Assembly (NCBI GenBank): GCA_910589415.1
Contig: OU342635.1
Location: 496,001 to 560,000 of the forward strand
Direction of reading: 5' to 3'
Length of the DNA stretch: 64,000 nt
Source: Malachius bipustulatus
Lineage: Eukaryota; Arthropoda; Insecta; Coleoptera; Melyridae
Part shown: one piece after another, positions 24,201 to 38,294 of the stretch
Layout: every line of letters starts with the position of its first letter
Position numbering within the stretch: position 1 is the first letter of the stretch
Notes under the pieces: generated by a model
The model's database searches: none
What the model was told of the DNA's origin: nothing
What the model saw: the letters and a program-made list of their open reading frames with translations, nothing else
Program-made: the position numbers and the translations under genes

Positions 24201-25937
24201 TAGGAAACGCGTGCTGCTTTTTTTCCAAAATTTAAAAAATCTCCAAAAAGGCCATACGAAAAACGGAAAATTAAATTTTCAGCGATACTGGATTTTTTTA
24301 AGTATTTTTTCCGAATTCCTCGACCTCGAATTAGTAAATATGGAAATTTTCAAGCTTCTATGAAGACATTTCGATTTCCAAGATATTCAACGATGTGTTC
24401 AGAACCGGCGATTTTGGGGAGAGCCAAAATTAAAGATTATCCGCGACATCTTGCGATCCATCATTTCTTATAGATTTTGAGTCGCTGATCACGATGGTGA
24501 AAACCGTTTGTCGATACGATGAACAGTAAAAAAGTTACGAGCATCGAAATAGCCAAAATCTCCAAAAAAAGGCCATACTTTTTTTTTCGACTGAAAGCAT
24601 TGAACTCCATTGATTGGCACAGCTCTGTAGACTACCAACTCCCCAATGGCATCAACTCTACAATACAAGTGGATAGGAAACGCGTGCTGCTTTTTTTCCA
24701 AAATTTAAAAAATCTCCAAAAAGGCCATACGAATAACGGAAAATTAAATTTTCAGCGATACTGGATTTTTTTAAGTATTTTTTCCGAATTCCTCGACCTC
24801 GAATTAGTAAATATGGAAATTTTCAAGCTTCTATGAAGACATTTCGATTTCCAAGATATTCAACGATGTGTTCAGAACCGGCGATTTTGGGGAGAGCCAA
24901 AATTAAAGATTATCCGCGACATCTTGCGATCCATCATTTCTTATAGATTTTGAGTCGCTGATCACGATGGTGAAAACCGTTTGTCGATACGATGAACAGT
25001 AAAAAAGTTACGAGCATCGAAATAGCCAAAATCTCCAAAAAAAGGCCATACTTTTTTTTTTCGACTGAAAGCATTGAACTCCATTGATTGGCACAGCTCT
25101 GTAGACTACCAACTCCCCAATGGCATCAACTCTACAATACAAGTGGATAGGAAACGCGTGCTGCTTTTTTTCCAAAATTTAAAAAATCTCCAAAAAGGCC
25201 ATACGAAAAACGGAAAATTAAATTTTCAGCGATACTGGATTTTTTTAAGTATTTTTTCCGAATTCCTCGACCTCGAATTAGTAAATATGGAAATTTTCAA
25301 GCTTCTATGAAGACATTTCGATTTCCAAGATATTCAACGATGTGTTCAGAACCGGCGATTTTGGGGAGAGCCAAAATTAAAGATTATCCGCGACATCTTG
25401 CGATCCATCATTTCTTATAGATTTTGAGTCGCTGATCACGATGGTGAAAACCGTTTGTCGATACGATGAACAGTAAAAAAGTTACGAGCATCGAAATAGC
25501 CAAAATCTCCAAAAAAAGGCCATACTTTTTTTTTCGACTGAAAGCATTGAACTCCATTGATTGGCACAGCTCTGTAGACTACCAACTCCCCAATGGCATC
25601 AATTCTACAATACAAGTGGATAGGAAACGCGTGCTGCTTTTTTTCCAAAATTTAAAAAATCTCCAAAAAGGCCATACGAATAACGGAAAATTAAATTTTC
25701 AGCGATACTGGATTTTTTTAAGTATTTTTTCCGAATTCCTCGACCTCGAATTAGTAAATATGGAAATTTTCAAGCTTCTATGAAGACATTTCGATTTCCA
25801 AGATATTCAACGATGTGTTCAGAACCGGCGATTTTGGGGAGAGCCAAAATTAAAGATTATCCGCGACATCTTGCGATCCATCATTTCTTATAGATTTTGA
25901 GTCGCTGATCACGATGGTGAAAACCGTTTGTCGATAC
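21204..25937 (+). repeat. Satellite higher-order block 1: B-A-C-D-(E-C)x3
   Basis: Ten monomers, 4734 bp. Variant signatures: B has GACTAAAAGCATAG and AATGACATC; A has GATTGTCAC, GGCATTAAC and CCACAAAGG; C has TTTTCAGCG with GAATAACGG; D has GACTGAAAGCATAG with TTTTCCGCG and TTTTTTAAAG; E has TTTTCAGCG with GAAAAACGG and a ten-T run. The E-C dimer is 947 bp. The five preceding monomers (from 19309) run A-A-B-A-B and lack C, D and E. Confidence 0.9.
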
Positions 25938-28900
25938 GATGAACAGTAAAAAAGTTACGAGCATCGAAATAGCCAAAATCTCCAAAAAAAGGCCATACTT
26001 TTTTTTTCGACTAAAAGCATAGAACTCCATTGATTGGCACAGCTCTGTAGACTACCAACTCCCCAATGACATCAACTCTACAATACAAGTGGATAGGAAA
26101 CGCGTGCTGCTTTTTTTCCAAAATTTAAAAAATCTCCAAAAAGGCCATACGAATAACGGAAAATTAAATTTTCCGCGATACTGGATTTTTTTAAGTATTT
26201 TTTCCGAATTCCTCGACCTCGAATTAGTAAATATGGAAATTTTCAAGCTTCTATGAAGACATTTCGATTTCCAAGATATTCAACGATGTGTTCAGAACCG
26301 GCGATTTTGGGGAGAGCCAAAATTAAAGATTATCCGCGACATCTTGCGATCCATCATTTCTTATAGATTTTGAGTCGCTGATCACGATGGTGAAAACCGT
26401 TTGTCGATACGATGAACAGTAAAAAAGTTACGAGCATCGAAATAGCCAAAATCTCCAAAAAAAGGCCATACTTTTTTTTTTCGACTGAAAGCATTGAACT
26501 CCATTGATTGTCACAGCTCTGTAGACTACCAACTCCCCAATGGCATTAACTCTACAATACAAGTGGATAGGAAACGCGTGCTGCTTTTTTTCCAAAATTT
26601 AAAAAATCTCCACAAAGGCCATACGAATAACGGAAAATTAAATTTTCCGCGATACTGGATTTTTTTAAGTATTTTTTCCGAATTCCTCGACCTCGAATTA
26701 GTAAATATGGAAATTTTCAAGCTTCTATGAAGACATTTCGATTTCCAAGATATTCAACGATGTGTTCAGAACCGGCGATTTTGGGGAGAGCCAAAATTAA
26801 AGATTATCCGCGACATCTTGCGATCCATCATTTCTTATAGATTTTGAGTCGCTGATCACGATGGTGAAAACCGTTTGTCGATACGATGAACAGTAAAAAA
26901 GTTACGAGCATCGAAATAGCCAAAATCTCCAAAAAAAGGCCATACTTTTTTTTTCGACTGAAAGCATTGAACTCCATTGATTGGCACAGCTCTGTAGACT
27001 ACCAACTCCCCAATGGCATCAACTCTACAATACAAGTGGATAGGAAACGCGTGCTGCTTTTTTTCCAAAATTTAAAAAATCTCCAAAAAGGCCATACGAA
27101 TAACGGAAAATTAAATTTTCAGCGATACTGGATTTTTTTAAGTATTTTTTCCGAATTCCTCGACCTCGAATTAGTAAATATGGAAATTTTCAAGCTTCTA
27201 TGAAGACATTTCGATTTCCAAGATATTCAACGATGTGTTCAGAACCGGCGATTTTGGGGAGAGCCAAAATTAAAGATTATCCGCGACATCTTGCGATCCA
27301 TCATTTCTTATAGATTTTGAGTCGCTGATCACGATGGTGAAAACCGTTTGTCGATACGATGAACAGTAAAAAAGTTACGAGCATCGAAATAGCCAAAATC
27401 TCCAAAAAAAGGCCATACTTTTTTTTTCGACTGAAAGCATAGAACTCCATTGATTGGCACAGCTCTGTAGACTACCAACTCCCCAATGGCATCAACTCTA
27501 CAATACAAGTGGATAGGAAACGCGTGCTGCTTTTTTTCCAAAATTTAAAAAATCTCCAAAAAGGCCATACGAATAACGGAAAATTAAATTTTCCGCGATA
27601 CTGGATTTTTTAAAGTATTTTTTCCGAATTCCTCGACCTCGAATTAGTAAATATGGAAATTTTCAAGCTTCTATGAAGACATTTCGATTTCCAAGATATT
27701 CAACGATGTGTTCAGAACCGGCGATTTTGGGGAGAGCCAAAATTAAAGATTATCCGCGACATCTTGCGATCCATCATTTCTTATAGATTTTGAGTCGCTG
27801 ATCACGATGGTGAAAACCGTTTGTCGATACGATGAACAGTAAAAAAGTTACGAGCATCGAAATAGCCAAAATCTCCAAAAAAAGGCCATACTTTTTTTTT
27901 TCGACTGAAAGCATTGAACTCCATTGATTGGCACAGCTCTGTAGACTACCAACTCCCCAATGGCATCAACTCTACAATACAAGTGGATAGGAAACGCGTG
28001 CTGCTTTTTTTCCAAAATTTAAAAAATCTCCAAAAAGGCCATACGAAAAACGGAAAATTAAATTTTCAGCGATACTGGATTTTTTTAAGTATTTTTTCCG
28101 AATTCCTCGACCTCGAATTAGTAAATATGGAAATTTTCAAGCTTCTATGAAGACATTTCGATTTCCAAGATATTCAACGATGTGTTCAGAACCGGCGATT
28201 TTGGGGAGAGCCAAAATTAAAGATTATCCGCGACATCTTGCGATCCATCATTTCTTATAGATTTTGAGTCGCTGATCACGATGGTGAAAACCGTTTGTCG
28301 ATACGATGAACAGTAAAAAAGTTACGAGCATCGAAATAGCCAAAATCTCCAAAAAAAGGCCATACTTTTTTTTTCGACTGAAAGCATTGAACTCCATTGA
28401 TTGGCACAGCTCTGTAGACTACCAACTCCCCAATGGCATCAACTCTACAATACAAGTGGATAGGAAACGCGTGCTGCTTTTTTTCCAAAATTTAAAAAAT
28501 CTCCAAAAAGGCCATACGAATAACGGAAAATTAAATTTTCAGCGATACTGGATTTTTTTAAGTATTTTTTCCGAATTCCTCGACCTCGAATTAGTAAATA
28601 TGGAAATTTTCAAGCTTCTATGAAGACATTTCGATTTCCAAGATATTCAACGATGTGTTCAGAACCGGCGATTTTGGGGAGAGCCAAAATTAAAGATTAT
28701 CCGCGACATCTTGCGATCCATCATTTCTTATAGATTTTGAGTCGCTGATCACGATGGTGAAAACCGTTTGTCGATACGATGAACAGTAAAAAAGTTACGA
28801 GCATCGAAATAGCCAAAATCTCCAAAAAAAGGCCATACTTTTTTTTTTCGACTGAAAGCATTGAACTCCATTGATTGGCACAGCTCTGTAGACTACCAAC

Positions 28901-31900
28901 TCCCCAATGGCATCAACTCTACAATACAAGTGGATAGGAAACGCGTGCTGCTTTTTTTCCAAAATTTAAAAAATCTCCAAAAAGGCCATACGAAAAACGG
29001 AAAATTAAATTTTCAGCGATACTGGATTTTTTTAAGTATTTTTTCCGAATTCCTCGACCTCGAATTAGTAAATATGGAAATTTTCAAGCTTCTATGAAGA
29101 CATTTCGATTTCCAAGATATTCAACGATGTGTTCAGAACCGGCGATTTTGGGGAGAGCCAAAATTAAAGATTATCCGCGACATCTTGCGATCCATCATTT
29201 CTTATAGATTTTGAGTCGCTGATCACGATGGTGAAAACCGTTTGTCGATACGATGAACAGTAAAAAAGTTACGAGCATCGAAATAGCCAAAATCTCCAAA
29301 AAAAGGCCATACTTTTTTTTTCGACTGAAAGCATTGAACTCCATTGATTGGCACAGCTCTGTAGACTACCAACTCCCCAATGGCATCAACTCTACAATAC
29401 AAGTGGATAGGAAACGCGTGCTGCTTTTTTTCCAAAATTTAAAAAATCTCCAAAAAGGCCATACGAATAACGGAAAATTAAATTTTCAGCGATACTGGAT
29501 TTTTTTAAGTATTTTTTCCGAATTCCTCGACCTCGAATTAGTAAATATGGAAATTTTCAAGCTTCTATGAAGACATTTCGATTTCCAAGATATTCAACGA
29601 TGTGTTCAGAACCGGCGATTTTGGGGAGAGCCAAAATTAAAGATTATCCGCGACATCTTGCGATCCATCATTTCTTATAGATTTTGAGTCGCTGATCACG
29701 ATGGTGAAAACCGTTTGTCGATACGATGAACAGTAAAAAAGTTACGAGCATCGAAATAGCCAAAATCTCCAAAAAAAGGCCATACTTTTTTTTTTCGACT
29801 GAAAGCATTGAACTCCATTGATTGGCACAGCTCTGTAGACTACCAACTCCCCAATGGCATCAACTCTACAATACAAGTGGATAGGAAACGCGTGCTGCTT
29901 TTTTTCCAAAATTTAAAAAATCTCCAAAAAGGCCATACGAAAAACGGAAAATTAAATTTTCAGCGATACTGGATTTTTTTAAGTATTTTTTCCGAATTCC
30001 TCGACCTCGAATTAGTAAATATGGAAATTTTCAAGCTTCTATGAAGACATTTCGATTTCCAAGATATTCAACGATGTGTTCAGAACCGGCGATTTTGGGG
30101 AGAGCCAAAATTAAAGATTATCCGCGACATCTTGCGATCCATCATTTCTTATAGATTTTGAGTCGCTGATCACGATGGTGAAAACCGTTTGTCGATACGA
30201 TGAACAGTAAAAAAGTTACGAGCATCGAAATAGCCAAAATCTCCAAAAAAAGGCCATACTTTTTTTTTCGACTGAAAGCATTGAACTCCATTGATTGGCA
30301 CAGCTCTGTAGACTACCAACTCCCCAATGGCATCAACTCTACAATACAAGTGGATAGGAAACGCGTGCTGCTTTTTTTCCAAAATTTAAAAAATCTCCAA
30401 AAAGGCCATACGAATAACGGAAAATTAAATTTTCAGCGATACTGGATTTTTTTAAGTATTTTTTCCGAATTCCTCGACCTCGAATTAGTAAATATGGAAA
30501 TTTTCAAGCTTCTATGAAGACATTTCGATTTCCAAGATATTCAACGATGTGTTCAGAACCGGCGATTTTGGGGAGAGCCAAAATTAAAGATTATCCGCGA
30601 CATCTTGCGATCCATCATTTCTTATAGATTTTGAGTCGCTGATCACGATGGTGAAAACCGTTTGTCGATACGATGAACAGTAAAAAAGTTACGAGCATCG
30701 AAATAGCCAAAATCTCCAAAAAAAGGCCATACTTTTTTTTTTCGACTGAAAGCATTGAACTCCATTGATTGGCACAGCTCTGTAGACTACCAACTCCCCA
30801 ATGGCATCAACTCTACAATACAAGTGGATAGGAAACGCGTGCTGCTTTTTTTCCAAAATTTAAAAAATCTCCAAAAAGGCCATACGAAAAACGGAAAATT
30901 AAATTTTCAGCGATACTGGATTTTTTTAAGTATTTTTTTCCGAATTCCTCGACCTCGAATTAGTAAATATGGAAATTTTCAAGCTTCTATGAAGACATTT
31001 CGATTTCCAAGATATTCAACGATGTGTTCAGAACCGGCGATTTTGGGGAGAGCCAAAATTAAAGATTATCCGCGACATCTTGCGATCCATCATTTCTTAT
31101 AGATTTTGAGTCGCTGATCACGATGGTGAAAACCGTTTGTCGATACGATGAACAGTAAAAAAGTTACGAGCATCGAAATAGCCAAAATCTCCAAAAAAAG
31201 GCCATACTTTTTTTTTCGACTGAAAGCATTGAACTCCATTGATTGGCACAGCTCTGTAGACTACCAACTCCCCAATGGCATCAACTCTACAATACAAGTG
31301 GATAGGAAACGCGTGCTGCTTTTTTTCCAAAATTTAAAAAATCTCCAAAAAGGCCATACGAATAACGGAAAATTAAATTTTCAGCGATACTGGATTTTTT
31401 TAAGTATTTTTTCCGAATTCCTCGACCTCGAATTAGTAAATATGGAAATTTTCAAGCTTCTATGAAGACATTTCGATTTCCAAGATATTCAACGATGTGT
31501 TCAGAACCGGCGATTTTGGGGAGAGCCAAAATTAAAGATTATCCGCGACATCTTGCGATCCATCATTTCTTATAGATTTTGAGTCGCTGATCACGATGGT
31601 GAAAACCGTTTGTCGATACGATGAACAGTAAAAAAGTTACGAGCATCGAAATAGCCAAAATCTCCAAAAAAAGGCCATACTTTTTTTTTTCGACTGAAAG
31701 CATTGAACTCCATTGATTGGCACAGCTCTGTAGACTACCAACTCCCCAATGGCATCAACTCTACAATACAAGTGGATAGGAAACGCGTGCTGCTTTTTTT
31801 CCAAAATTTAAAAAATCTCCAAAAAGGCCATACGAAAAACGGAAAATTAAATTTTCAGCGATACTGGATTTTTTTAAGTATTTTTTCCGAATTCCTCGAC

Positions 31901-32568
31901 CTCGAATTAGTAAATATGGAAATTTTCAAGCTTCTATGAAGACATTTCGATTTCCAAGATATTCAACGATGTGTTCAGAACCGGCGATTTTGGGGAGAGC
32001 CAAAATTAAAGATTATCCGCGACATCTTGCGATCCATCATTTCTTATAGATTTTGAGTCGCTGATCACGATGGTGAAAACCGTTTGTCGATACGATGAAC
32101 AGTAAAAAAGTTACGAGCATCGAAATAGCCAAAATCTCCAAAAAAAGGCCATACTTTTTTTTTCGACTGAAAGCATTGAACTCCATTGATTGGCACAGCT
32201 CTGTAGACTATCAACTCCCCAATGGCATCAACTCTACAATACAAGTGGATAGGAAACGCGTGCTGCTTTTTTTCCAAAATTTAAAAAATCTCCAAAAAGG
32301 CCATACGAATAACGGAAAATTAAATTTTCAGCGATACTGGATTTTTTTAAGTATTTTTTCCGAATTCCTCGACCTCGAATTAGTAAATATGGAAATTTTC
32401 AAGCTTCTATGAAGACATTTCGATTTCCAAGATATTCAACGATGTGTTCAGAACCGGCGATTTTGGGGAGAGCCAAAATTAAAGATTATCCGCGACATCT
32501 TGCGATCCATCATTTCTTATAGATTTTGAGTCGCTGATCACGATGGTGAAAACCGTTTGTCGATATAC
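25938..32568 (+). repeat. Satellite higher-order block 2: B-A-C-D-(E-C)x5
   Basis: Fourteen monomers, 6631 bp, with the same variant order as block 1 but two more E-C dimers. A private one-base T insertion marks the E copy at about 30940 (the T run before CCGAATTCC). The boundary with the next block shows a TA insertion (CGATATACGA at 32561-32570). Confidence 0.9.
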
Positions 32569-35500
32569 GATGAACAGTAAAAAAGTTACGAGCATCGAAA
32601 TAGCCAAAATCTCCAAAAAAAGGCCATACTTTTTTTTTCGACTAAAAGCATAGAACTCCATTGATTGGCACAGCTCTGTAGACCAACTCCCCAATGACAT
32701 CAACTCTACAATACAAGTGGATAGGAAACGCGTGCTGCTTTTTTTCCAAAATTTAAAAAATCTCCAAAAAGGCCATACGAATAACGGAAAATTAAATTTT
32801 CCGCGATACTGGATTTTTTAAAGTATTTTTTCCGAATTCCTCGACCTCGAATTAGTAAATATGGAAATTTTCAAGCTTCTATGAAGACATTTCGATTTCC
32901 AAGATATTCAACGATGTGTTCAGAACCGGCGATTTTGGGGAGAGCCAAAATTAAAGATTATCCGCGACATCTTGCGATCCATCATTTCTTATAGATTTTG
33001 AGTCGCTGATCACGATGGTGAAAACCGTTTGTCGATACGATGAACAGTAAAAAAGTTACGAGCATCGAAATAGCCAAAATCTCCAAAAAAAGGCCATACT
33101 TTTTTTTTTCGACTGAAAGCATTGAACTCCATTGATTGTCACAGCTCTGTAGACTACCAACTCCCCAATGGCATTAACTCTACAATACAAGTGGATAGGA
33201 AACGCGTGCTGCTTTTTTTTCCAAAATTTAAAAAATCTCCACAAAGGCCATACGAATAACGGAAAATTAAATTTTCCGCGATACTGGATTTTTTTAAGTA
33301 TTTTTTCCGAATTCCTCGACCTCGAATTAGTAAATATGGAAATTTTCAAGCTTCTATGAAGACATTTCGATTTCCAAGATATTCAACGATGTGTTCAGAA
33401 CCGGCGATTTTGGGGAGAGCCAAAATTAAAGATTATCCGCGACATCTTGCGATCCATCATTTCTTATAGATTTTGAGTCGCTGATCACGATGGTGAAAAC
33501 CGTTTGTCGATACGATGAACAGTAAAAAAGTTACGAGCATCGAAATAGCCAAAATCTCCAAAAAAAGGCCATACTTTTTTTTTCGACTGAAAGCATTGAA
33601 CTCCATTGATTGGCACAGCTCTGTAGACTACCAACTCCCCAATGGCATCAACTCTACAATACAAGTGGATAGGAAACGCGTGCTGCTTTTTTTCCAAAAT
33701 TTAAAAAATCTCCAAAAAGGCCATACGAATAACGGAAAATTAAATTTTCAGCGATACTGGATTTTTTTAAGTATTTTTTCCGAATTCCTCGACCTCGAAT
33801 TAGTAAATATGGAAATTTTCAAGCTTCTATGAAGACATTTCGATTTCCAAGATATTCAACGATGTGTTCAGAACCGGCGATTTTGGGGAGAGCCAAAATT
33901 AAAGATTATCCGCGACATCTTGCGATCCATCATTTCTTATAGATTTTGAGTCGCTGATCACGATGGTGAAAACCGTTTGTCGATACGATGAAAAGTAAAA
34001 AAGTTACGAGCATCGAAATAGCCAAAATCTCCAAAATAGGCCATACTTTTTTTTCCGACTGAAAGCATAGAACTCCATTGATTGGCACAGCTCTGTAGAC
34101 TACCAACTCCCCAATGGCATCAACTCTACAATACAAGTGGATAGGAAACGCGTGCTGCTTTTTTTCCAAAATTTAAAAAATCTCCAAAAAGGCCATACGA
34201 ATAACGGAAAATTAAATTTTCCGCGATACTGGATTTTTTAAAGTATTTTTTCCGAATTCCTCGACCTCGAATTAGTAAATATGGAAATTTTCAAGCTTCT
34301 ATGAAGACATTTCGATTTCCAAGATATTCAACGATGTGTTCAGAACCGGCGATTTTGGGGAGAGCCAAAATTAAAGATTATCCGCGACATCTTGCGATCC
34401 ATCATTTCTTATAGATTTTGAGTCGCTGATCACGATGGTGAAAACCGTTTGTCGATACGATGAACAGTAAAAAAGTTACGAGCATCGAAATAGCCAAAAT
34501 CTCCAAAAAAAGGCCATACTTTTTTTTTTCGACTGAAAGCATTGAACTCCATTGATTGGCACAGCTCTGTAGACTACCAACTCCCCAATGGCATCAACTC
34601 TACAATACAAGTGGATAGGAAACGCGTGCTGCTTTTTTTCCAAAATTTAAAAAATCTCCAAAAAGGCCATACGAAAAACGGAAAATTAAATTTTCAGCGA
34701 TACTGGATTTTTTTAAGTATTTTTTCCGAATTCCTCGACCTCGAATTAGTAAATATGGAAATTTTCAAGCTTCTATGAAGACATTTCGATTTCCAAGATA
34801 TTCAACGATGTGTTCAGAACCGGCGATTTTGGGGAGAGCCAAAATTAAAGATTATCCGCGACATCTTGCGATCCATCATTTCTTATAGATTTTGAGTCGC
34901 TGATCACGATGGTGAAAACCGTTTGTCGATACGATGAACAGTAAAAAAGTTACGAGCATCGAAATAGCCAAAATCTCCAAAAAAAGGCCATACTTTTTTT
35001 TTCGACTGAAAGCATTGAACTCCATTGATTGGCACAGCTCTGTAGACTACCAACTCCCCAATGGCATCAACTCTACAATACAAGTGGATAGGAAACGCGT
35101 GCTGCTTTTTTTCCAAAATTTAAAAAATCTCCAAAAAGGCCATACGAATAACGGAAAATTAAATTTTCAGCGATACTGGATTTTTTTAAGTATTTTTTCC
35201 GAATTCCTCGACCTCGAATTAGTAAATATGGAAATTTTCAAGCTTCTATGAAGACATTTCGATTTCCAAGATATTCAACGATGTGTTCAGAACCGGCGAT
35301 TTTGGGGAGAGCCAAAATTAAAGATTATCCGCGACATCTTGCGATCCATCATTTCTTATAGATTTTGAGTCGCTGATCACGATGGTGAAAACCGTTTGTC
35401 GATACGATGAACAGTAAAAAAGTTACGAGCATCGAAATAGCCAAAATCTCCAAAAAAAGGCCATACTTTTTTTTTTCGACTGAAAGCATTGAACTCCATT

Positions 35501-38246
35501 GATTGGCACAGCTCTGTAGACTACCAACTCCCCAATGGCATCAACTCTACAATACAAGTGGATAGGAAACGCGTGCTGCTTTTTTTCCAAAATTTAAAAA
35601 ATCTCCAAAAAGGCCATACGAAAAACGGAAAATTAAATTTTCAGCGATACTGGATTTTTTTAAGTATTTTTTCCGAATTCCTCGACCTCGAATTAGTAAA
35701 TATGGAAATTTTCAAGCTTCTATGAAGACATTTCGATTTCCAAGATATTCAACGATGTGTTCAGAACCGGCGATTTTGGGGAGAGCCAAAATTAAAGATT
35801 ATCCGCGACATCTTGCGATCCATCATTTCTTATAGATTTTGAGTCGCTGATCACGATGGTGAAAACCGTTTGTCGATACGATGAACAGTAAAAAAGTTAC
35901 GAGCATCGAAATAGCCAAAATCTCCAAAAAAAGGCCATACTTTTTTTTTCGACTGAAAGCATTGAACTCCATTGATTGGCACAGCTCTGTAGACTACCAA
36001 CTCCCCAATGGCATCAACTCTACAATACAAGTGGATAGGAAACGCGTGCTGCTTTTTTTCCAAAATTTAAAAAATCTCCAAAAAGGCCATACGAATAACG
36101 GAAAATTAAATTTTCAGCGATACTGGATTTTTTTAAGTATTTTTTCCGAATTCCTCGACCTCGAATTAGTAAATATGGAAATTTTCAAGCTTCTATGAAG
36201 ACATTTCGATTTCCAAGATATTCAACGATGTGTTCAGAACCGGCGATTTTGGGGAGAGCCAAAATTAAAGATTATCCGCGACATCTTGCGATCCATCATT
36301 TCTTATAGATTTTGAGTCGCTGATCACGATGGTGAAAACCGTTTGTCGATACGATGAACAGTAAAAAAGTTACGAGCATCGAAATAGCCAAAATCTCCAA
36401 AAAAAGGCCATACTTTTTTTTTTCGACTGAAAGCATTGAACTCCATTGATTGGCACAGCTCTGTAGACTACCAACTCCCCAATGGCATCAACTCTACAAT
36501 ACAAGTGGATAGGAAACGCGTGCTGCTTTTTTTCCAAAATTTAAAAAATCTCCAAAAAGGCCATACGAAAAACGGAAAATTAAATTTTCAGCGATACTGG
36601 ATTTTTTTAAGTATTTTTTCCGAATTCCTCGACCTCGAATTAGTAAATATGGAAATTTTCAAGCTTCTATGAAGACATTTCGATTTCCAAGATATTCAAC
36701 GATGTGTTCAGAACCGGCGATTTTGGGGAGAGCCAAAATTAAAGATTATCCGCGACATCTTGCGATCCATCATTTCTTATAGATTTTGAGTCGCTGATCA
36801 CGATGGTGAAAACCGTTTGTCGATACGATGAACAGTAAAAAAGTTACGAGCATCGAAATAGCCAAAATCTCCAAAAAAAGGCCATACTTTTTTTTTCGAC
36901 TGAAAGCATTGAACTCCATTGATTGGCACAGCTCTGTAGACTACCAACTCCCCAATGGCATCAACTCTACAATACAAGTGGATAGGAAACGCGTGCTGCT
37001 TTTTTTCCAAAATTTAAAAAATCTCCAAAAAGGCCATACGAATAACGGAAAATTAAATTTTCAGCGATACTGGATTTTTTTAAGTATTTTTTCCGAATTC
37101 CTCGACCTCGAATTAGTAAATATGGAAATTTTCAAGCTTCTATGAAGACATTTCGATTTCCAAGATATTCAACGATGTGTTCAGAACCGGCGATTTTGGG
37201 GAGAGCCAAAATTAAAGATTATCCGCGACATCTTGCGATCCATCATTTCTTATAGATTTTGAGTCGCTGATCACGATGGTGAAAACCGTTTGTCGATACG
37301 ATGAACAGTAAAAAAGTTACGAGCATCGAAATAGCTAAAATCTCCAAAAAAAGGCCATACTTTTTTTTTTCGACTGAAAGCATTGAACTCCATTGATTGG
37401 CACAGCTCTGTAGACTACCAACTCCCCAATGGCATCAACTCTACAATACAAGTGGATAGGAAACGCGTGCTGCTTTTTTTCCAAAATTTAAAAAATCTCC
37501 AAAAAGGCCATACGAATAACGGAAAATTAAATTTTCAGCGATACTGGATTTTTTTAAGTATTTTTTCCGAATTCCTCGACCTCGAATTAGTAAATATGGA
37601 AATTTTCAAGCTTCTATGAAGACATTTCGATTTCCAAGATATTCAACGATGTGTTCAGAACCGGCGATTTTGGGGAGAGCCAAAATTAAAGATTATCCGC
37701 GACATCTTGCGATCCATCATTTCTTATAGATTTTGAGTCGCTGATCACGATGGTGAAAACCGTTTGTCGATACGATGAACAGTAAAAAAGTTACGAGCAT
37801 CGAAATAGCCAAAATCTCCAAAAAAAGGCCATACTTTTTTTTTCGACTGAAAGCATAGAACTCCATTGATTGGCACAGCTCTGTAGACTACCAACTCCCC
37901 AATGGCATCAACTCTACAATACAAGTGGATAGGAAACGCGTGCTGCTTTTTTTCCAAAATTTAAAAAATCTCCAAAAAGGCCATACGAATAACGGAAAAT
38001 TAAATTTTCCGCGATACTGGATTTTTTTAAGTATTTTTTCCGAATTCCTCGACCTCGAATTAGTAAATATGGAAATTTTCAAGCTTCTATGAAGACATTT
38101 CGATTTCCAAGATATTCAACGATGTGTTCAGAACCGGCGATTTTGGGGAGAGCCAAAATTAAAGATTATCCGCGACATCTTGCGATCCATCATTTCTTAT
38201 AGATTTTGAGTCGCTGATCACGATGGTGAAAACCGTTTGTCGATAC
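32569..38246 (+). repeat. Satellite higher-order block 3: B-A-C-D-(E-C)x3-E'-D'
   Basis: Twelve monomers, 5678 bp. The B copy has a small deletion (GTAGACCAACTCC at about 32677-32689), the A copy an extra T, and the D copy (about 34000-34070) a shortened A run (CCAAAATAGG). The last two monomers are recombinant-looking: an E-like copy with GAATAACGG, then a D-like copy with the TTTTTTTAAG form. Confidence 0.88.
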
Positions 38247-38294
38247 GATGAACAGTAACAGTCAAAAAGTTACGAGCATCGAAATAGCCAAAAT

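Larger units (their letters stand above)
18836..38294 (+). repeat. Satellite DNA array, ~473-bp monomer, about 41 copies
   Basis: A head-to-tail array without interruption. Each monomer is 473 or 474 bp; the difference is largely a run of nine or ten T. Taking GATGAACAGTAAAAAAG as start, copies begin at 18836, 19309 and so on to a truncated last copy at 38247 that ends at 38294. Copies are nearly identical apart from a few diagnostic sites. Each monomer contains AATCTCCAAAAA..GGCCATAC twice, about 155 bp apart. Both strands carry short open frames repeated in many copies (105, 78, 70 and 64 codons). These follow from the sequence repetition, lack known domains and differ by variant, so I do not call them genes. 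Function unknown; structurally like centromeric or heterochromatic satellite. Confidence 0.98.

Noticed and set aside
19392..38082. Dozens of 60-115-codon frames on both strands within 19-38 kb as a tandem gene family
   Set aside because: They repeat with the 473-bp satellite period, overlap on both strands, change length with one-base differences in T runs, and carry no known domain. They are by-products of the repeat.
18836..38294. CRISPR-like array
   Set aside because: The whole 473-bp unit is conserved with no unique spacers, and the context is eukaryotic.
18836..38294. Ribosomal DNA or histone gene cluster
   Set aside because: The unit is far too short and has no rRNA, 5S or histone sequence.
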